Below are positions 34,130 to 46,497 of a stretch of 64,000 nt of DNA, piece after piece (within the stretch, counting starts at the first letter, position 1; every line of letters starts with the position of its first letter). This DNA comes from Phycisphaerales bacterium (GTDB lineage Bacteria > Planctomycetota > Phycisphaerae > Phycisphaerales > SM1A02): the NCBI GenBank assembly GCA_030748455.1, contig JASMLY010000059.1, positions 15,151-79,150 on the forward strand, in the 5' to 3' direction. A model generated the notes under the pieces. It worked only from the letters and a program-made list of their open reading frames with translations. It did no database searches and was not told the origin of the DNA. The position numbers were made by a program, and so were the translations under genes.

Positions 34130-34572
34130 CGTTTTGCTTTGAAAAACCCTTGCAATTTGGCAACACATTCATCTGCAAGGACTCCTGCTGTGATGTGGCA
34201 TCGATGGTTGAGGCGCTCGTCATCAGCAATCGAGAATAGTGTCCGGCACGCACCAGCTTTTTGATCGCTTGCCCCAAACACGATCCGATCAACGCGTGCG
34301 TTCACCGCAGCACCTGCGCACATTGGGCAGGGTTCTAGGGTCACAACGAGTGTACAACCATGAAGGCGCCATCTTCCAAGATGTTCAGAGGCGTTTTGAA
34401 TGGCGATTAATTCAGCGTGACCTGTTGGATTGTTTGTGCTTTCTTTGTGGTTAAATCCTTCACCTACCACTTCCCCGTTGAAAAAAACAGCGGCTCCAAT
34501 TGGAACCTCATCAATTGCAGCAGCACGGTCAGCAAGCAGCAACGCATGCCGCATCATGGCTTCGTCATTCAT
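34126..34572 (-). CDS. tadA: tRNA adenosine(34) deaminase
   Basis: 148 residues from ATG 34572 ([18 protein letters not shown]), chosen by homology; the open frame extends to 34611 within tatC. Zinc/catalytic motifs GHAELIAIQ (HAE) and LEPCPMCAGA (PCxxC). It converts A34 to inosine in tRNA-Arg(ACG). It overlaps the end of tatC by 8 bases. Confidence 0.95.
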   Translation of the reverse strand: MNDEAMMRHALLLADRAAAIDEVPIGAAVFFNGEVVGEGFNHKESTNNPTGHAELIAIQNASEHLGRWRLHGCTLVVTLEPCPMCAGAAVNARVDRIVFGASDQKAGACRTLFSIADDERLNHRCHITAGVLADECVAKLQGFFKAKR

Positions 34573-35530
34573 CCTTGATACCAGAAACACGCGAAACCGG
34601 AACCCAGACAATCAATGCGATGCCAAGTTCATACAGTAAGTACAACGGAATAAGCATCATGAGCATCGACACAGCATCTTGGGGAGTAATCATTGCAGAG
34701 GTAACACCAAGAATGAGTAGCGCGTACTTGCGATTTTTCCGAAGCCAATTCGGTGTGACTATTCCGAGCCAGCCTAGCAAGAGCATAACCATCGGAAGTT
34801 GAAACGCAATACCAATGGCAAACATCAACAAAAGAACGAACCCGAGGTAACTGCTTAGCTGAAATTGTTGCGAGATCAGTGAACCGCGGTTCATTGGAAT
34901 TTGAAGTGTTTCAAGCGCATTTGTATCCCCCACAGGAACTGCAACTTGAAGGACACCTTCGGGCATCTTGACCCAGAGATCACCCTCTGCAGCGATGGTT
35001 GGTGTTTCTTGAAGCATTGGAATTGTGAGCGAAGAGACAGATTCACCAACCGTAATCAATTCAGTTTGAACGCTGACACCTCCGGCAAGTGTTACCATGA
35101 ATTCTAAAATGAGAGGGAGCATGATGTAGTACATCAACGAGAGGCCAGTGACGCAGAGGATCACGCTTCCTGGAATGAGAAAATATACAAATCTTCGCTC
35201 GTGGGTATGGAGACCTGGAGATACAAATTTCCAAAGTTGAAAAAGAATCCACGGTCCTGCAACAAGAATTGCAGCACCAATTGCAATTTTCATTTCAACC
35301 ATCAAAAATTCAGGAGGACTGAGTACTTGCACATGCGCTGGTAAACCATGTTTATCTAGGACGCTGTATAAGGGTACAAGGAACCATCGAACGATCGGAT
35401 CTGCGAGAAGAAAAAACAAGACAGCCAAGGGGAGGGGTGGAATGATCGACCACAGAATTCGCTTACGAAGATCTTCAATATGGTCTCCGATAGACATGGT
35501 TGTTGGATCTTTGGAGGGTTGCTTTGGCAT
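34565..35530 (-). CDS. tatC: Sec-independent translocase TatC with periplasmic insertion
   Basis: 321 residues from ATG 35530. [14 protein letters not shown] at the N-terminus, six transmembrane segments, PLYSVL and [17 protein letters not shown] (the first cytoplasmic loop that binds the twin-arginine signal). Between the third and fourth helices is an additional segment of about 65-75 residues (after [17 protein letters not shown] up to RGSLISQQ) not present in E. coli TatC. TatC recognises and translocates folded proteins; the Tat-type amidase at 39899 is a likely client. Confidence 0.93.
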   Translation of the reverse strand: MPKQPSKDPTTMSIGDHIEDLRKRILWSIIPPLPLAVLFFLLADPIVRWFLVPLYSVLDKHGLPAHVQVLSPPEFLMVEMKIAIGAAILVAGPWILFQLWKFVSPGLHTHERRFVYFLIPGSVILCVTGLSLMYYIMLPLILEFMVTLAGGVSVQTELITVGESVSSLTIPMLQETPTIAAEGDLWVKMPEGVLQVAVPVGDTNALETLQIPMNRGSLISQQFQLSSYLGFVLLLMFAIGIAFQLPMVMLLLGWLGIVTPNWLRKNRKYALLILGVTSAMITPQDAVSMLMMLIPLYLLYELGIALIVWVPVSRVSGIKDE

Positions 35531-35595
35531 GGGAATATGCACAGGATACCTTGCAATGGTGCGGGTATACTTCGCATTCTCGGAGATCATTTTTT

Positions 35596-36492
35596 ATGGC
35601 ATCAAACGATTATTACAAGGTACTCGGTGTTGACCGTTTGGCAACAGCAGATGAGATTCGCAAAGCGTATCGATCGCTCGCTCGAAAGTACCATCCAGAT
35701 GTGAATAAAGACGAGGATGCTTCTACAAAGTTCTCTGAAGTGCAAGAAGCATACGACACCCTCTCTGACGCGGAAAAACGCAAAATGTATGATCAGTTTG
35801 GTGCTGATGGGCCACAAGGAGGGTTCAGGGGCGATCCTCGCTGGCAACAAGCAGCGGGTGGCTTTGGCGGTTTTGGTGGTGGGGCTGGAGGTGTTGACTT
35901 CGCAGATATTTTCGGTGATGCCTTTGCAGGTCAAGGCCGTGGAAGAACGCACCAAGCGTCATCTCAAAAAGGCCAAAATATTGAGACTTCAATTACTGTG
36001 ACGTTTATGACTGCCCTCAAGGGGGGGAGTGAAGAAATCCAGACAGCAGATGGAACAGCGAAGGTTCGTATCCCTGCTGGCATGGAGTCGGGGAAAAAAC
36101 TTCGCCTCAAAGGTAAGGGACACCAAGGAATGGGTGGGGGACCCAACGGCGATCTCATGATTACCGTAACTGTTGGTGGGCACCCTTTGTATCAACGGCG
36201 TGGGTTAGATGTTGAAATGGATGTTGACCTGAGTATTGTGGAAGCTGCACTTGGCACAAAGTTGACCCTGCCACTGCCGCTTGGTGGTACAGTTGATCTG
36301 AGCATTCCAGAAGGAGTTTCAAGCAGCCAAAGGCTGCGCGTGAAGGGAAAGGGAGCGAAAGTTTCTGAAGGGAAGGTTGGTGATTTTTATGCTGTGATTC
36401 ACATTGTTGCACCAACGAAACTTGACGAGAAATCGATAGAACTTCTAGAAGAACTTGGCAAACGGATTCCTAATCCAAGAGAAGACGAGTAA
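35596..36492 (+). CDS. DnaJ/CbpA-type co-chaperone without zinc finger
   Basis: 298 residues from ATG 35596 (the open frame reaches 35500). J-domain 1-70 with HPD in [11 protein letters not shown]; Gly/Phe-rich linker ([12 protein letters not shown]); C-terminal substrate domains with [18 protein letters not shown] and [14 protein letters not shown]. The Cys-rich zinc finger of DnaJ is absent, as in CbpA. It delivers clients to DnaK. Its stop overlaps the queC start (TAATG). It is divergent from tatC with about 65 bases between. Confidence 0.93.
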   Translation: MASNDYYKVLGVDRLATADEIRKAYRSLARKYHPDVNKDEDASTKFSEVQEAYDTLSDAEKRKMYDQFGADGPQGGFRGDPRWQQAAGGFGGFGGGAGGVDFADIFGDAFAGQGRGRTHQASSQKGQNIETSITVTFMTALKGGSEEIQTADGTAKVRIPAGMESGKKLRLKGKGHQGMGGGPNGDLMITVTVGGHPLYQRRGLDVEMDVDLSIVEAALGTKLTLPLPLGGTVDLSIPEGVSSSQRLRVKGKGAKVSEGKVGDFYAVIHIVAPTKLDEKSIELLEELGKRIPNPREDE

Positions 36493-37145
36493 TGGGGAAA
36501 AAAGCAGTCGTACTTTTGTCTGGCGGGCTTGATTCTGCAACAGTATTGGCAATAGCGAATGACAAGGGCTATGAGTGCCATGCATTATCTTTTCACTACG
36601 GGCAACGGCACGATAGAGAGATTACGTGCGCCGAAAAAATAGCAAAAGCACTCGGAACGAAGTCGCACGTTGTTTCAACGATAGACCTCACAGCGTGGGG
36701 TGGCTCTGCACTTACAGCAGATATCAATGTTCCAAAGGACGGCACTAGTGATGGGATTCCGGTGACGTACGTTCCTGCTCGGAACACGATTTTTTTAAGT
36801 CACGCACTTGGATACGCAGAAGCGATTGGCGCAGTTGACATTTTTATTGGTGTCAATGCTGTGGATTACTCAGGTTATCCAGATTGCAGGCAAGCTTTTA
36901 TCACTTCGTTTGAGGAAACGGCAAACCTAGCAACGAAAATAGGGGTTGAAGGCCAACGCATCAGAATTCACACACCCTTGATCTCTATGGCAAAGACCGA
37001 AATCATTCGTACAGGACTAGCCCTCAATGTCGATTATTCAATGACACAAAGTTGTTATGACCCGCAACAAGGGTCTCCTTGTGGTGCATGTGATGCGTGC
37101 AGAATTCGAGATGCAGCGTTTGCAGAGATTGAAACAAACAAATAA
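36492..37145 (+). CDS. queC: 7-cyano-7-deazaguanine synthase
   Basis: 217 residues. PP-loop VVLLSGGLDSATVLA, FHYGQRHDREI, YVPARNTIFLSHAL, DYSGYPDCRQAF, and the C-terminal zinc set SCYDPQQGSPCGACDACRIR. It makes preQ0 for queuosine. Coupled to the DnaJ-like gene. No other queuosine gene lies in the window. Confidence 0.96.
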   Translation: MGKKAVVLLSGGLDSATVLAIANDKGYECHALSFHYGQRHDREITCAEKIAKALGTKSHVVSTIDLTAWGGSALTADINVPKDGTSDGIPVTYVPARNTIFLSHALGYAEAIGAVDIFIGVNAVDYSGYPDCRQAFITSFEETANLATKIGVEGQRIRIHTPLISMAKTEIIRTGLALNVDYSMTQSCYDPQQGSPCGACDACRIRDAAFAEIETNK

Positions 37146-37188
37146 CGTTCTGTGTCTCGGTGGCTTTTCTTGAAACGCTTGCAACTTG

Positions 37189-37210
37189 TGTGTTCGTTTA
37201 CACGAACACA
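37189..37210. terminator. Hairpin between convergent queC and gyrB
   Basis: TGTGTTCGT at 37189-37197 pairs perfectly with ACGAACACA at 37202-37210 across TTAC. It lies between the queC stop (37145) and gyrB stop (37212). U-runs are short, so termination is moderately supported. Confidence 0.5.
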
Positions 37211-37211
37211 A

Positions 37212-39794
<2,583 letters not shown>

Positions 39795-39898
39795 TTACCC
39801 GTAAATCTGCCTTGTTTAGCCCCTATTTTCGTGGCGATTTCCACATCTTTTGTAGGCATAGATCTCACCATGACGATAGACTCTTGTTGTACGTTTTT

Positions 39899-40612
39899 AT
39901 GCCAAGCACACCCCCGAAAAATTCACTATCCAAGAGAGTAAACCGGCGTGGTTTTTTGGCTGCAAGTACGGTATTCCTTGCAGGGTGTGGAACAAAAAAA
40001 ATGACCTCGGTGTTGCCAAGTCCCATCTGGGAACAGAAGCTCGCACTTGATGATACGACGCAACCGATTCTGGCAACGTTACCAGTTGCAACGGGCTCCT
40101 TGGGTGCTATTTCAAGAACCAACTGGGCGAAGGGAAAACCGATCCCGAGGAACATGAACAAAATGTTGCCCGTGAAATACATCACAGTACACCATGATGG
40201 AATGTCACCATTTACAAATACAGCAAAATCTGCTGCAGCGTCTCGGCTTGAGACAATTCGCAGATCACATCTTCGCCGTGATGGTGGGCGGTGGGGAGAC
40301 ATTGGGTACCACTTTGCAATTGATCCTTCGGGTCGGTTGTGGGAGGGTCGTCCGCTCGTGTGGCAGGGGGCACACGTCAAAGCTCGAAATGAGGGTAACA
40401 TCGGTGTTGTTGTTCTCGGAAACTTTGAGCAACAGCCTGTGAATGCGACCCAACAAGCAGCAGTGCTCAGTACCTTACAGTCGCTCATGAAGCGGTACAA
40501 CGTCCCTATTCGCCGAGTGCTTACGCATCAAGAGTGGGCGGCGACTGCGTGCCCTGGCAAGTCACTTCAGCGTGTAACATCGAACCTTCGAAATAACGCA
40601 CTGCACGCTTGA
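39899..40612 (+). CDS. Tat-exported lipoprotein amidase of the PGRP/amidase_2 fold
   Basis: 237 residues from ATG 39899. Signal NRRGFLAASTVFLAGCG at about 15-31 combines a twin-arginine motif with a LAGC lipobox. The enzyme domain (about 95-230) shows ITVHHDGMSP (His ligand), GYHFAIDPSGRLWEGR, VWQGAHVK, NIGVVVLGNFE and a second His in VLTHQEWAATACPGK. It is a zinc amidase or recognition protein for peptidoglycan stem peptides. The Cys of TACPGK follows the Zn site, as in enzymatic members. Export would use TatC encoded at 34565. Confidence 0.88.
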   Translation: MPSTPPKNSLSKRVNRRGFLAASTVFLAGCGTKKMTSVLPSPIWEQKLALDDTTQPILATLPVATGSLGAISRTNWAKGKPIPRNMNKMLPVKYITVHHDGMSPFTNTAKSAAASRLETIRRSHLRRDGGRWGDIGYHFAIDPSGRLWEGRPLVWQGAHVKARNEGNIGVVVLGNFEQQPVNATQQAAVLSTLQSLMKRYNVPIRRVLTHQEWAATACPGKSLQRVTSNLRNNALHA

Positions 40613-40710
40613 CCAATTCCTCCCCTCGTCGAATGCGACGCCGGATATACGTGGAAGAAAAAAAGCGATTTTTTTGGAAAAGTTGCATTTTGTGTCGTAT
40701 CATCATAGAT

Positions 40711-41409
40711 ATGAGAGAATCTGTCTCGGTCAACTTTAAGAAGTCATTCCCCTTGTTTCCATTGCCAGAAACAGCATTGTTGCCTCACACAATCGTGCCT
40801 CTTTCAGTGCATCAAGCAAGTTTTAGACAACTTGTAGATCACGCACTTGACGGTAGCGGACAAATTGCTGTTGCCACATTTGGTACGCAGAACGATGCTG
40901 CACCATTGGTCCAAACACCAAACGTACGACCAGCTGTTTGCCTCGCGCAGATTGTGCAACACGAATCACAAAACAGTGGGTATAACGTATTACTTTATGG
41001 TCTATGTCGAGCAACTATTCAGAAGATAGAAGCCCCAAGTTTAGAATTTGACTACTGCAAGGCGAGCATTACGCCAACCGAAGCTTCTGAAACAGAAGAA
41101 TTAGACGTGGAGCATCGAAGAGTTGAGTTACAGCAACTCTTGCAACGCCCCAATCTTCAAAGACTCGAGCGCTTGGAAGCATTGGAGTATTGGCTAGAGC
41201 AAGAAGAAATTTCCACACCCGCGTTGTTTGAACTCATTGGTGGGTCACTCTTAGATGATCCTGAGTTTCGTTACGAACTGCTTGCGGAACCATCCTGTGA
41301 AGAACGAACGATTCGAATTCTTTCTGAGTTGCGGCATATTGACATGTTGCTATCAAAGAGCGAAGACCAATCATACAATCGTTGGGACAAAGGTATTTCT
41401 TGGAATTGA
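40711..41409 (+). CDS. Lon N-terminal (LON substrate-binding) domain protein
   Basis: 232 residues from ATG 40711; the frame is open to 40609 but the extra residues are Arg-rich and unlike the family. FPLFPLPETALLPHTIVPLSV is a LON-domain start (shown without a longer run), followed by GQIAVATFGT, PAVCLAQIVQHE and a C-terminal helical bundle. There is no AAA or protease part. Such standalone PUA-like proteins may be adaptors; function unknown. Confidence 0.82.
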   Translation: MRESVSVNFKKSFPLFPLPETALLPHTIVPLSVHQASFRQLVDHALDGSGQIAVATFGTQNDAAPLVQTPNVRPAVCLAQIVQHESQNSGYNVLLYGLCRATIQKIEAPSLEFDYCKASITPTEASETEELDVEHRRVELQQLLQRPNLQRLERLEALEYWLEQEEISTPALFELIGGSLLDDPEFRYELLAEPSCEERTIRILSELRHIDMLLSKSEDQSYNRWDKGISWN

Positions 41410-41412
41410 CCT

Positions 41413-41967
41413 GTGCGGTTTGTCATTGAACACCCGTGGGCATCAGGCTGCATCTTTGGTTCAGTTGCCTACGCTTGTATTTGGACGGGTTTGAGGGATG
41501 GAAGATCAACTCGGACGAAACTCGGTTACTGTTTTCTATGCTTGGCAATCGCCGCAGCAATCACGGGGAATATATTGTCTACAAAACGAGAGCATGCAAC
41601 GAGAGTTGTACGTGGGCTTATTGATTCGGTGCTTGAACAGGACATTGCAGGTTTGCGGCAATATGTTTCTCGAGATGTTTGCGTTGAAGATGCGATTCAC
41701 CGTTCATTCACAGGGACCATAGATGGTGTCATCGAAGGTGTGCGGTATGTACACAAAGAAATTCCACCCACGAGCAACACAATCATTTTGTTTGAAGTCT
41801 TTGAGCGTGAAGCAGACGCGATTGTCGAAGTCGCTGTATTGACCCGATTGAAGCGTCTTGGAACGATTCCTAGCACGTGGCGGTTTCGTGTTTCACCGAA
41901 TAAGACCGGTGTTTGGAAGGTCACTTCCATTGACCCAGTCGAGATTGCTTTTCGCTCATACCGTTGA
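41413..41967 (+). CDS. Membrane protein of unknown function
   Basis: 184 residues from GTG 41413, 3 bases after the LON gene. Two hydrophobic segments (about 8-25 and 36-54), then a soluble domain resembling a SnoaL/NTF2-like fold (VVRGLIDSVLEQDIAGLRQY, then strands ending WRFRVSPNKTGVWKVTSIDP). The last part reads like an NTF2-like cone, but this is a weak structural guess. It lies between the LON gene and ilvE on one transcript. Confidence 0.65.
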   Translation: MRFVIEHPWASGCIFGSVAYACIWTGLRDGRSTRTKLGYCFLCLAIAAAITGNILSTKREHATRVVRGLIDSVLEQDIAGLRQYVSRDVCVEDAIHRSFTGTIDGVIEGVRYVHKEIPPTSNTIILFEVFEREADAIVEVAVLTRLKRLGTIPSTWRFRVSPNKTGVWKVTSIDPVEIAFRSYR

Positions 41968-41982
41968 TGCTACAATACGGAA

Positions 41983-42873
41983 ATGCCACAAGTTGCTGCA
42001 AAAACAAAGATTTGGATGGATGGAGCATTTGTCGATACTGATGAAGCGTCCATAAGTGTGTTTGACCACGGTTTGTTGTATGGAGACGGATGTTTCGAAG
42101 GGATTCGTGTCTATAACGGTCGAATTTTAAAACTTCGTTCCCACGTTGAGCGCATGTTTCAATCTGCTGCTGCGATTCGTTTGCAACCTGGATATTGCAT
42201 TGAAGAAATTGAAGAGGCGATCAGAGAAACTGTTGCGATCAATGATCGCCAAGATGGGTATATTCGGCTTGTCTTCACACGAGGTAAAGGAACACTTGGT
42301 TTAAATCCGTTTCTTTGCCCAAGTGCAACGGTCTTCATTATTGCTGAAAAGATAAAACTCTATCCAGACGAAATGTATGAAGATGGCATGTCAATCATTG
42401 TGGCAAAGCGCCCACGGGTACCAGTCGAATGCCTAGATCCACAAGTTAAAAGTTTGAATTATCTCAATAACATACTTGCCAAAATCGAAGCAATCGATGC
42501 TGGAGTTCTTGAAGCGTTGATGCTCAACGTAGATGGAGATGTTGCTGAATGCACAGGCGACAATATTTTTATCATTAAAAACAGAACCATAGCAACACCC
42601 CACACTGAAGCGGGCATATTGCACGGAATCACACGTCAATTTGTCATGGATTCGATCGCTCCAGCCCTCGGGTATTCAGTCCAAGAGCGCAGAATAACGC
42701 TCGATGAAGTCATCGGCGCAGATGAAGTATTCTTAACTGGGACAGCAGCTGAAGTAATTGGAGTGAGCCACATTGGCCACGACACGATTGGCTCTGGTAA
42801 GGTTGGTCCTATTACAAAAGCACTTGAAGAAGAGTTTCGAAGACGGGTTGCCCAAGACGCCCCAGAAGATTAG
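41983..42873 (+). CDS. ilvE: Branched-chain amino acid aminotransferase
   Basis: 296 residues, PLP fold type IV. WMDGAFVDTDEASISVFDHG, YGDGCFEGIRVYNG, PLP-lysine in PQVKSLNYLNNI, and TGDNIFIIKN. It converts branched-chain keto acids to Val, Leu and Ile. D-amino-acid or ADC lyase relatives are possible, but the FEGIR motif supports IlvE. Only 15 bases follow the preceding gene. Confidence 0.92.
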   Translation: MPQVAAKTKIWMDGAFVDTDEASISVFDHGLLYGDGCFEGIRVYNGRILKLRSHVERMFQSAAAIRLQPGYCIEEIEEAIRETVAINDRQDGYIRLVFTRGKGTLGLNPFLCPSATVFIIAEKIKLYPDEMYEDGMSIIVAKRPRVPVECLDPQVKSLNYLNNILAKIEAIDAGVLEALMLNVDGDVAECTGDNIFIIKNRTIATPHTEAGILHGITRQFVMDSIAPALGYSVQERRITLDEVIGADEVFLTGTAAEVIGVSHIGHDTIGSGKVGPITKALEEEFRRRVAQDAPED

Positions 42874-42881
42874 ACGGTTGT

Positions 42882-43850
42882 ATGCGATGCCGGGAATGTG
42901 ATTACGAGTTGTGGCATTGCACGGGTCGCCTCTGTCCCGAGTGTGGAACACCATTTTCACTTCGTGATTATGAGTTTACACAACAGCGAGTCCTCTTTCA
43001 TTGCCCTCACTGTGACCATGGTGTAGAAGGAAAAGGCAAATACGGTTGGCCCGATCTTACAATCGAGCAATGTGCACATTGTGGTTTGGCTACTGGGTTA
43101 GAGTACTACATCGTTCGTCCTGTTGGAGAATCTGGTTCAGTCGTTCCTGATGCTCTTCCATTTCGAATGGAGGATGGTAATTGGTTTATCCGGTATTTCA
43201 AGACTGTGTGGCTTGTCATGACCAAACCAACAATTGCGATGAGGCGAATCCCCAATCTTGAACCACTAGAAAAAGCGTGGACGTTTCTTATCACAACACT
43301 TCTCATTACAAGTGCAATATCAATGATCCCCGTACTCTTGTTCTCCGCTCCACTCATTGGGTATGGCAACACCAATGTTGGACCGAGGATTGGAAGCGTG
43401 TTGTTATTTATCCTAGTGCAATTTGTTATTGCATTTTTTCTAACGCTGATCTTTGTCTTTCTTTGGGGACTCGTGACACACTTCGTTTTGCAATTGGCTG
43501 GAGGTACGAGGTATTCATTTCATCGAACGATGCAAGCGTGCTTGTATTCAAGTGGTTCTTTTGTTTCATCAATCGTTCCCTGCGTAGGTTCCATCTTGGG
43601 CATTGTTTGGTGGTTCATATCCGCAATCAGCATGGTATCTGCAGGGCAGGGAGTGAGTAGAACACGAGCGAGCTTAGCTGTTCTTGCAATGCCTTTGATT
43701 ACAACGTTTTGCTGTTGTGGTGGGTACTTCCTTTTAATCCAAGAAACACTGACTCCTGCAAGGGCAGGCATTGGGCAACCCCAACAGCCTCCACAACCTC
43801 CACCAAGCGACCAAGCAACAGTAGAAGATTTAGAACTCGTTGAACACTAA
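42882..43850 (+). CDS. Zinc-ribbon plus Yip1-like membrane protein
   Basis: 322 residues. Two N-terminal zinc-binding pairs, MRCRECDYELWHCTGRLCPE and FHCPHCDHG..., plus CAHCGLATG. Five transmembrane segments in residues 140-290, arranged like a Yip1 domain (MISSALYSSGSF-like helices; here MQACLYSSGSFVSSIVPCVG). The tail is Pro/Gln-rich. Function unknown; similar planctomycete proteins are described only as Yip1 family. Its end overlaps the convergent sulfotransferase stop by 4 bases. Confidence 0.75.
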   Translation: MRCRECDYELWHCTGRLCPECGTPFSLRDYEFTQQRVLFHCPHCDHGVEGKGKYGWPDLTIEQCAHCGLATGLEYYIVRPVGESGSVVPDALPFRMEDGNWFIRYFKTVWLVMTKPTIAMRRIPNLEPLEKAWTFLITTLLITSAISMIPVLLFSAPLIGYGNTNVGPRIGSVLLFILVQFVIAFFLTLIFVFLWGLVTHFVLQLAGGTRYSFHRTMQACLYSSGSFVSSIVPCVGSILGIVWWFISAISMVSAGQGVSRTRASLAVLAMPLITTFCCCGGYFLLIQETLTPARAGIGQPQQPPQPPPSDQATVEDLELVEH

Positions 43851-44509
43851 AACTCGTAGGAGAAGAACTCGATGTCTTTCGCATATTTTTTTGATACGAG
43901 TTGTTCGGTTTCTTTTGAGTAATAGTCGTGATACGAAGATTTGTTTGAAACATTAAACCGAGGCAGAGTAGCGTCAATGCCTATATTTGAACAAACTTTT
44001 GCAAAGTCGTCGCGTAACTGCTCTTGTTTTCCGACAAAGTTCACAAGTTGGTTTCCTTCGGAATCACAGATGTAACTTTTTTGTAGATAGAATTTATCAT
44101 CAGATTCACAGTGCCAACGGATGTATGCATCAAAATCAGCGAATTGTTTCATGAATGTATGGCGCGTGTGACGCGGGTTTTTGACAGCGTAGGTATAGCG
44201 AGACAACGCCCACGCCCAAGGATTACGTACGAAAGCGAAGGAAAAAAATTCTTGAAACACATCTTGTCCTAATTGATGGACTACTTCATCTGCTTTGACA
44301 TGATCCAAGAAAGGCTGGGGTGAGCATGTTAGCCCAGTGTATTTCCGTACCTTTGTATAAAGTTTCAACTGATATCGAAATGGCACAATCGGGGCAAGAA
44401 ACCGTTGCCACGACATTGCTGCGTGGGGCATCAAAGCATTCGTCACACTTTGCCCTGCAACCTTGGGTATGTGGATAAAAATAAATTTGTGTTTCTTTGA
44501 CAATAGCAC
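43847..44509 (-). CDS. Sulfotransferase family 2 protein
   Basis: 220 residues. The PAPS 5'-phosphosulfate-binding motif FIHIPKVAGQSV is at the N-terminus and the 3'-phosphate motif FAFVRNPWAWALSRY is near residue 97. It transfers sulfate from PAPS to a carbohydrate or similar acceptor, probably an extracellular polysaccharide precursor in a marine organism. No PAPS-synthesis genes are nearby. It lies 7 bases downstream of mqnC. Confidence 0.85.
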   Translation of the reverse strand: MLLSKKHKFIFIHIPKVAGQSVTNALMPHAAMSWQRFLAPIVPFRYQLKLYTKVRKYTGLTCSPQPFLDHVKADEVVHQLGQDVFQEFFSFAFVRNPWAWALSRYTYAVKNPRHTRHTFMKQFADFDAYIRWHCESDDKFYLQKSYICDSEGNQLVNFVGKQEQLRDDFAKVCSNIGIDATLPRFNVSNKSSYHDYYSKETEQLVSKKYAKDIEFFSYEF

Positions 44510-44516
44510 TTTGTGA

Positions 44517-45908
44517 TCAATCCGACACGGTGAGGGGGACTTCTTTGCAATCTTCGGTATGTACGATTAATCTGTCTTTGTTCAGAAGAGACCAGTCGGT
44601 AATCCTACGATCAGGTGCATTCTCGCCGTCGTGAATAGCGAGAACATTGTAAGCGTTGTCGCGTTTTGCAGGGACAAAGCCTGCACCACGAATCATGCGG
44701 CAGAGTTTTGCTTCATCTAAACACCACGTCGTCCCCGCAGCGCTCACGACATTTTCTTCGAGCATGACGGATCCCAGATCGTTTGCGCCGTACATGAGTG
44801 CGGTTTGCCCAATTGCAGGCCCCATTGTTACCCAGCTCGATCCAATCGAATACAAATTATCGAGGTACAGCCTGCTTATTGCCTGTGTTCGTAAATATGA
44901 ACTTGACCCCGCAAGTCGCAATCGTCTGCCAAATTCTTTGTGCATGGATTTGTGACCCGCGCCGTCAAGTTGTGCTACGACATCTCCCGGGAAAATTTCA
45001 TCGCCCGCTGTTTCGGGGAGTCGACCAAGCGGCGTGTTGTCAGGTTGGAATGGCCATGAGATGAACGAGACGTATCTCCCTCCTCCGTTAAGACCAAAAT
45101 CTTCGATGCTTCGATCTTGCCATGATCTCACAAGGTCTAAATGGTGAACGCGGTCAGCAATGCCTTCGATGTGACCGAACATCATCGTGGCACTAGTGTT
45201 CATTCCAAGTTCATGTGCTACTCGCATGACCAACAACCATACTTCGGCAGTGCACTTGCCTAAACCAATTTTTTCTCGTACTGAGGGCGCAAATATTTCA
45301 CCCCCTCCGCCAGGAATTGATTGCAGCCCGGCAGTTTGGAGTTCCTTGAGGACAAAGCGTATTTTTTCTTCAAGTGAAGTACCTTGGGTATTAAAAAAAT
45401 GAATAAATTCAATGATTTCTGGAGGGCTGAAGGCGTGCACGTGGACTGTTGGAAAATCAATACGGAGTTGTTCAAGAAGTTCGGTATACCAAGATAAAGG
45501 GAGTTCTGGATTCATCCCACCCTGCATGAGTATTTGTGTGCCACCAATATCTACGATTTCTTTGACTTTTTGAAACAACTCTTGATGCGAAAGTGTGTAC
45601 GCATCGTCTTCGTGCCCATCACGTCGAAATGCACAAAACGTGCATTTTGCGGTGCACACATTTGTGTAATTGATGTTTCGGTCGATGACGTACGTTCTTA
45701 AATGATCTCCATGAAGAGCACGGCATCTCGCGTCTGCCCATCGCCCTAATTCTGGAAGCGGCATTTCATGAAACAATCGCATTCCTTGCTCCGGCGTGAT
45801 CCGAACAGATCCATCGACAACATCTTGCAACATGGCTGGGTCAAGAATATTTGCTTTTGGTTTGGTGGAAATTGCCATCGAGTCATTATACAGACCTGCA
45901 AGATGCAT
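44517..45908 (-). CDS. mqnC: Dehypoxanthine futalosine cyclase (futalosine menaquinone pathway)
   Basis: 463 residues if started at 45908, where AAAAGG precedes the ATG; ATG 45878 is the shorter alternative and would reduce overlap with the upstream gene. Radical-SAM cluster CTAKCTFC in NYTNVCTAKCTFCAFRR, then ILMQGGMNPELPL, GGGEIFAP, and the C-terminal SSWVTMGPAIGQTALMYGAN typical of MqnC rather than MqnE. It cyclises dehypoxanthine futalosine in menaquinone synthesis. Confidence 0.9.
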   Translation of the reverse strand: MHLAGLYNDSMAISTKPKANILDPAMLQDVVDGSVRITPEQGMRLFHEMPLPELGRWADARCRALHGDHLRTYVIDRNINYTNVCTAKCTFCAFRRDGHEDDAYTLSHQELFQKVKEIVDIGGTQILMQGGMNPELPLSWYTELLEQLRIDFPTVHVHAFSPPEIIEFIHFFNTQGTSLEEKIRFVLKELQTAGLQSIPGGGGEIFAPSVREKIGLGKCTAEVWLLVMRVAHELGMNTSATMMFGHIEGIADRVHHLDLVRSWQDRSIEDFGLNGGGRYVSFISWPFQPDNTPLGRLPETAGDEIFPGDVVAQLDGAGHKSMHKEFGRRLRLAGSSSYLRTQAISRLYLDNLYSIGSSWVTMGPAIGQTALMYGANDLGSVMLEENVVSAAGTTWCLDEAKLCRMIRGAGFVPAKRDNAYNVLAIHDGENAPDRRITDWSLLNKDRLIVHTEDCKEVPLTVSD

Positions 45909-46497
45909 CGATGCCTTTTGCTAATGTGCTGCTTGACCGTAGAAGTGTTTCGATTTTTTCGGAAAGCTCGGTCTTACGTAGTTCATCATCGAACATGGGA
46001 AGGTTTATTCTCCCAGTCCAACTTGCAGTTTCAGCGGCAGCGTTTGCGATGATGGCAGAAGTTGCAAGATCACTTACGAGCATTTTGTTTGTTTTACCGA
46101 GCATTGCTTCAAGTGTTGTGAGAATGCGAATGCAAAGTTCCATTGTTCGGATTGGAACATCAATAGCCAATTCAACGGCATCACCCCATTGTTCCACCCG
46201 ATTGGGATCTTCTTTGTCGAGTTTCCATAATGCATGTAGTTTGCCATACGCCGCAGCATCTGCTGCGGCGAGTTCCATGGCTTCAATTCGCGCAGTGTTC
46301 AAAAAATTACCACAGTCGTCCAAAAACGATTCGTGCTGTGCGTATTTTTCCTTACCTTTTGTGTACGCCAGAACCATGGCACCAAGTGAACTTGCAAGTG
46401 CAGCAAGGATGCCAGAAGTTGCACCTCCACCTGGAATGGGTTCTTTTGACGCTAAATCGTCAAGAAATGCGTTGAAAGTTTGTTCACCAATGGTCAT
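45886..46497 (-). CDS. fchA: Cyclodeaminase/cyclohydrolase (FTCD_C) family protein
   Basis: 203 residues of all-helical FTCD_C fold: FLDDLASKEPIPGGGATSG (the PIPGGG phosphate/folate loop), LAASLGAMV, and later AIIANAAAETASWTGR. Family members act as methenyl-THF cyclohydrolase or formimino-THF cyclodeaminase in one-carbon metabolism. Its ATG overlaps the pheT stop (ATGA). Confidence 0.87.
   Translation of the reverse strand: MTIGEQTFNAFLDDLASKEPIPGGGATSGILAALASSLGAMVLAYTKGKEKYAQHESFLDDCGNFLNTARIEAMELAAADAAAYGKLHALWKLDKEDPNRVEQWGDAVELAIDVPIRTMELCIRILTTLEAMLGKTNKMLVSDLATSAIIANAAAETASWTGRINLPMFDDELRKTELSEKIETLLRSSSTLAKGIDASCRSV

Noticed and set aside
41971..41976. TACAAT as a promoter of ilvE
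   Set aside because: Too close to the ATG (7 bases) and without a properly spaced -35; the gene is probably read through from upstream.
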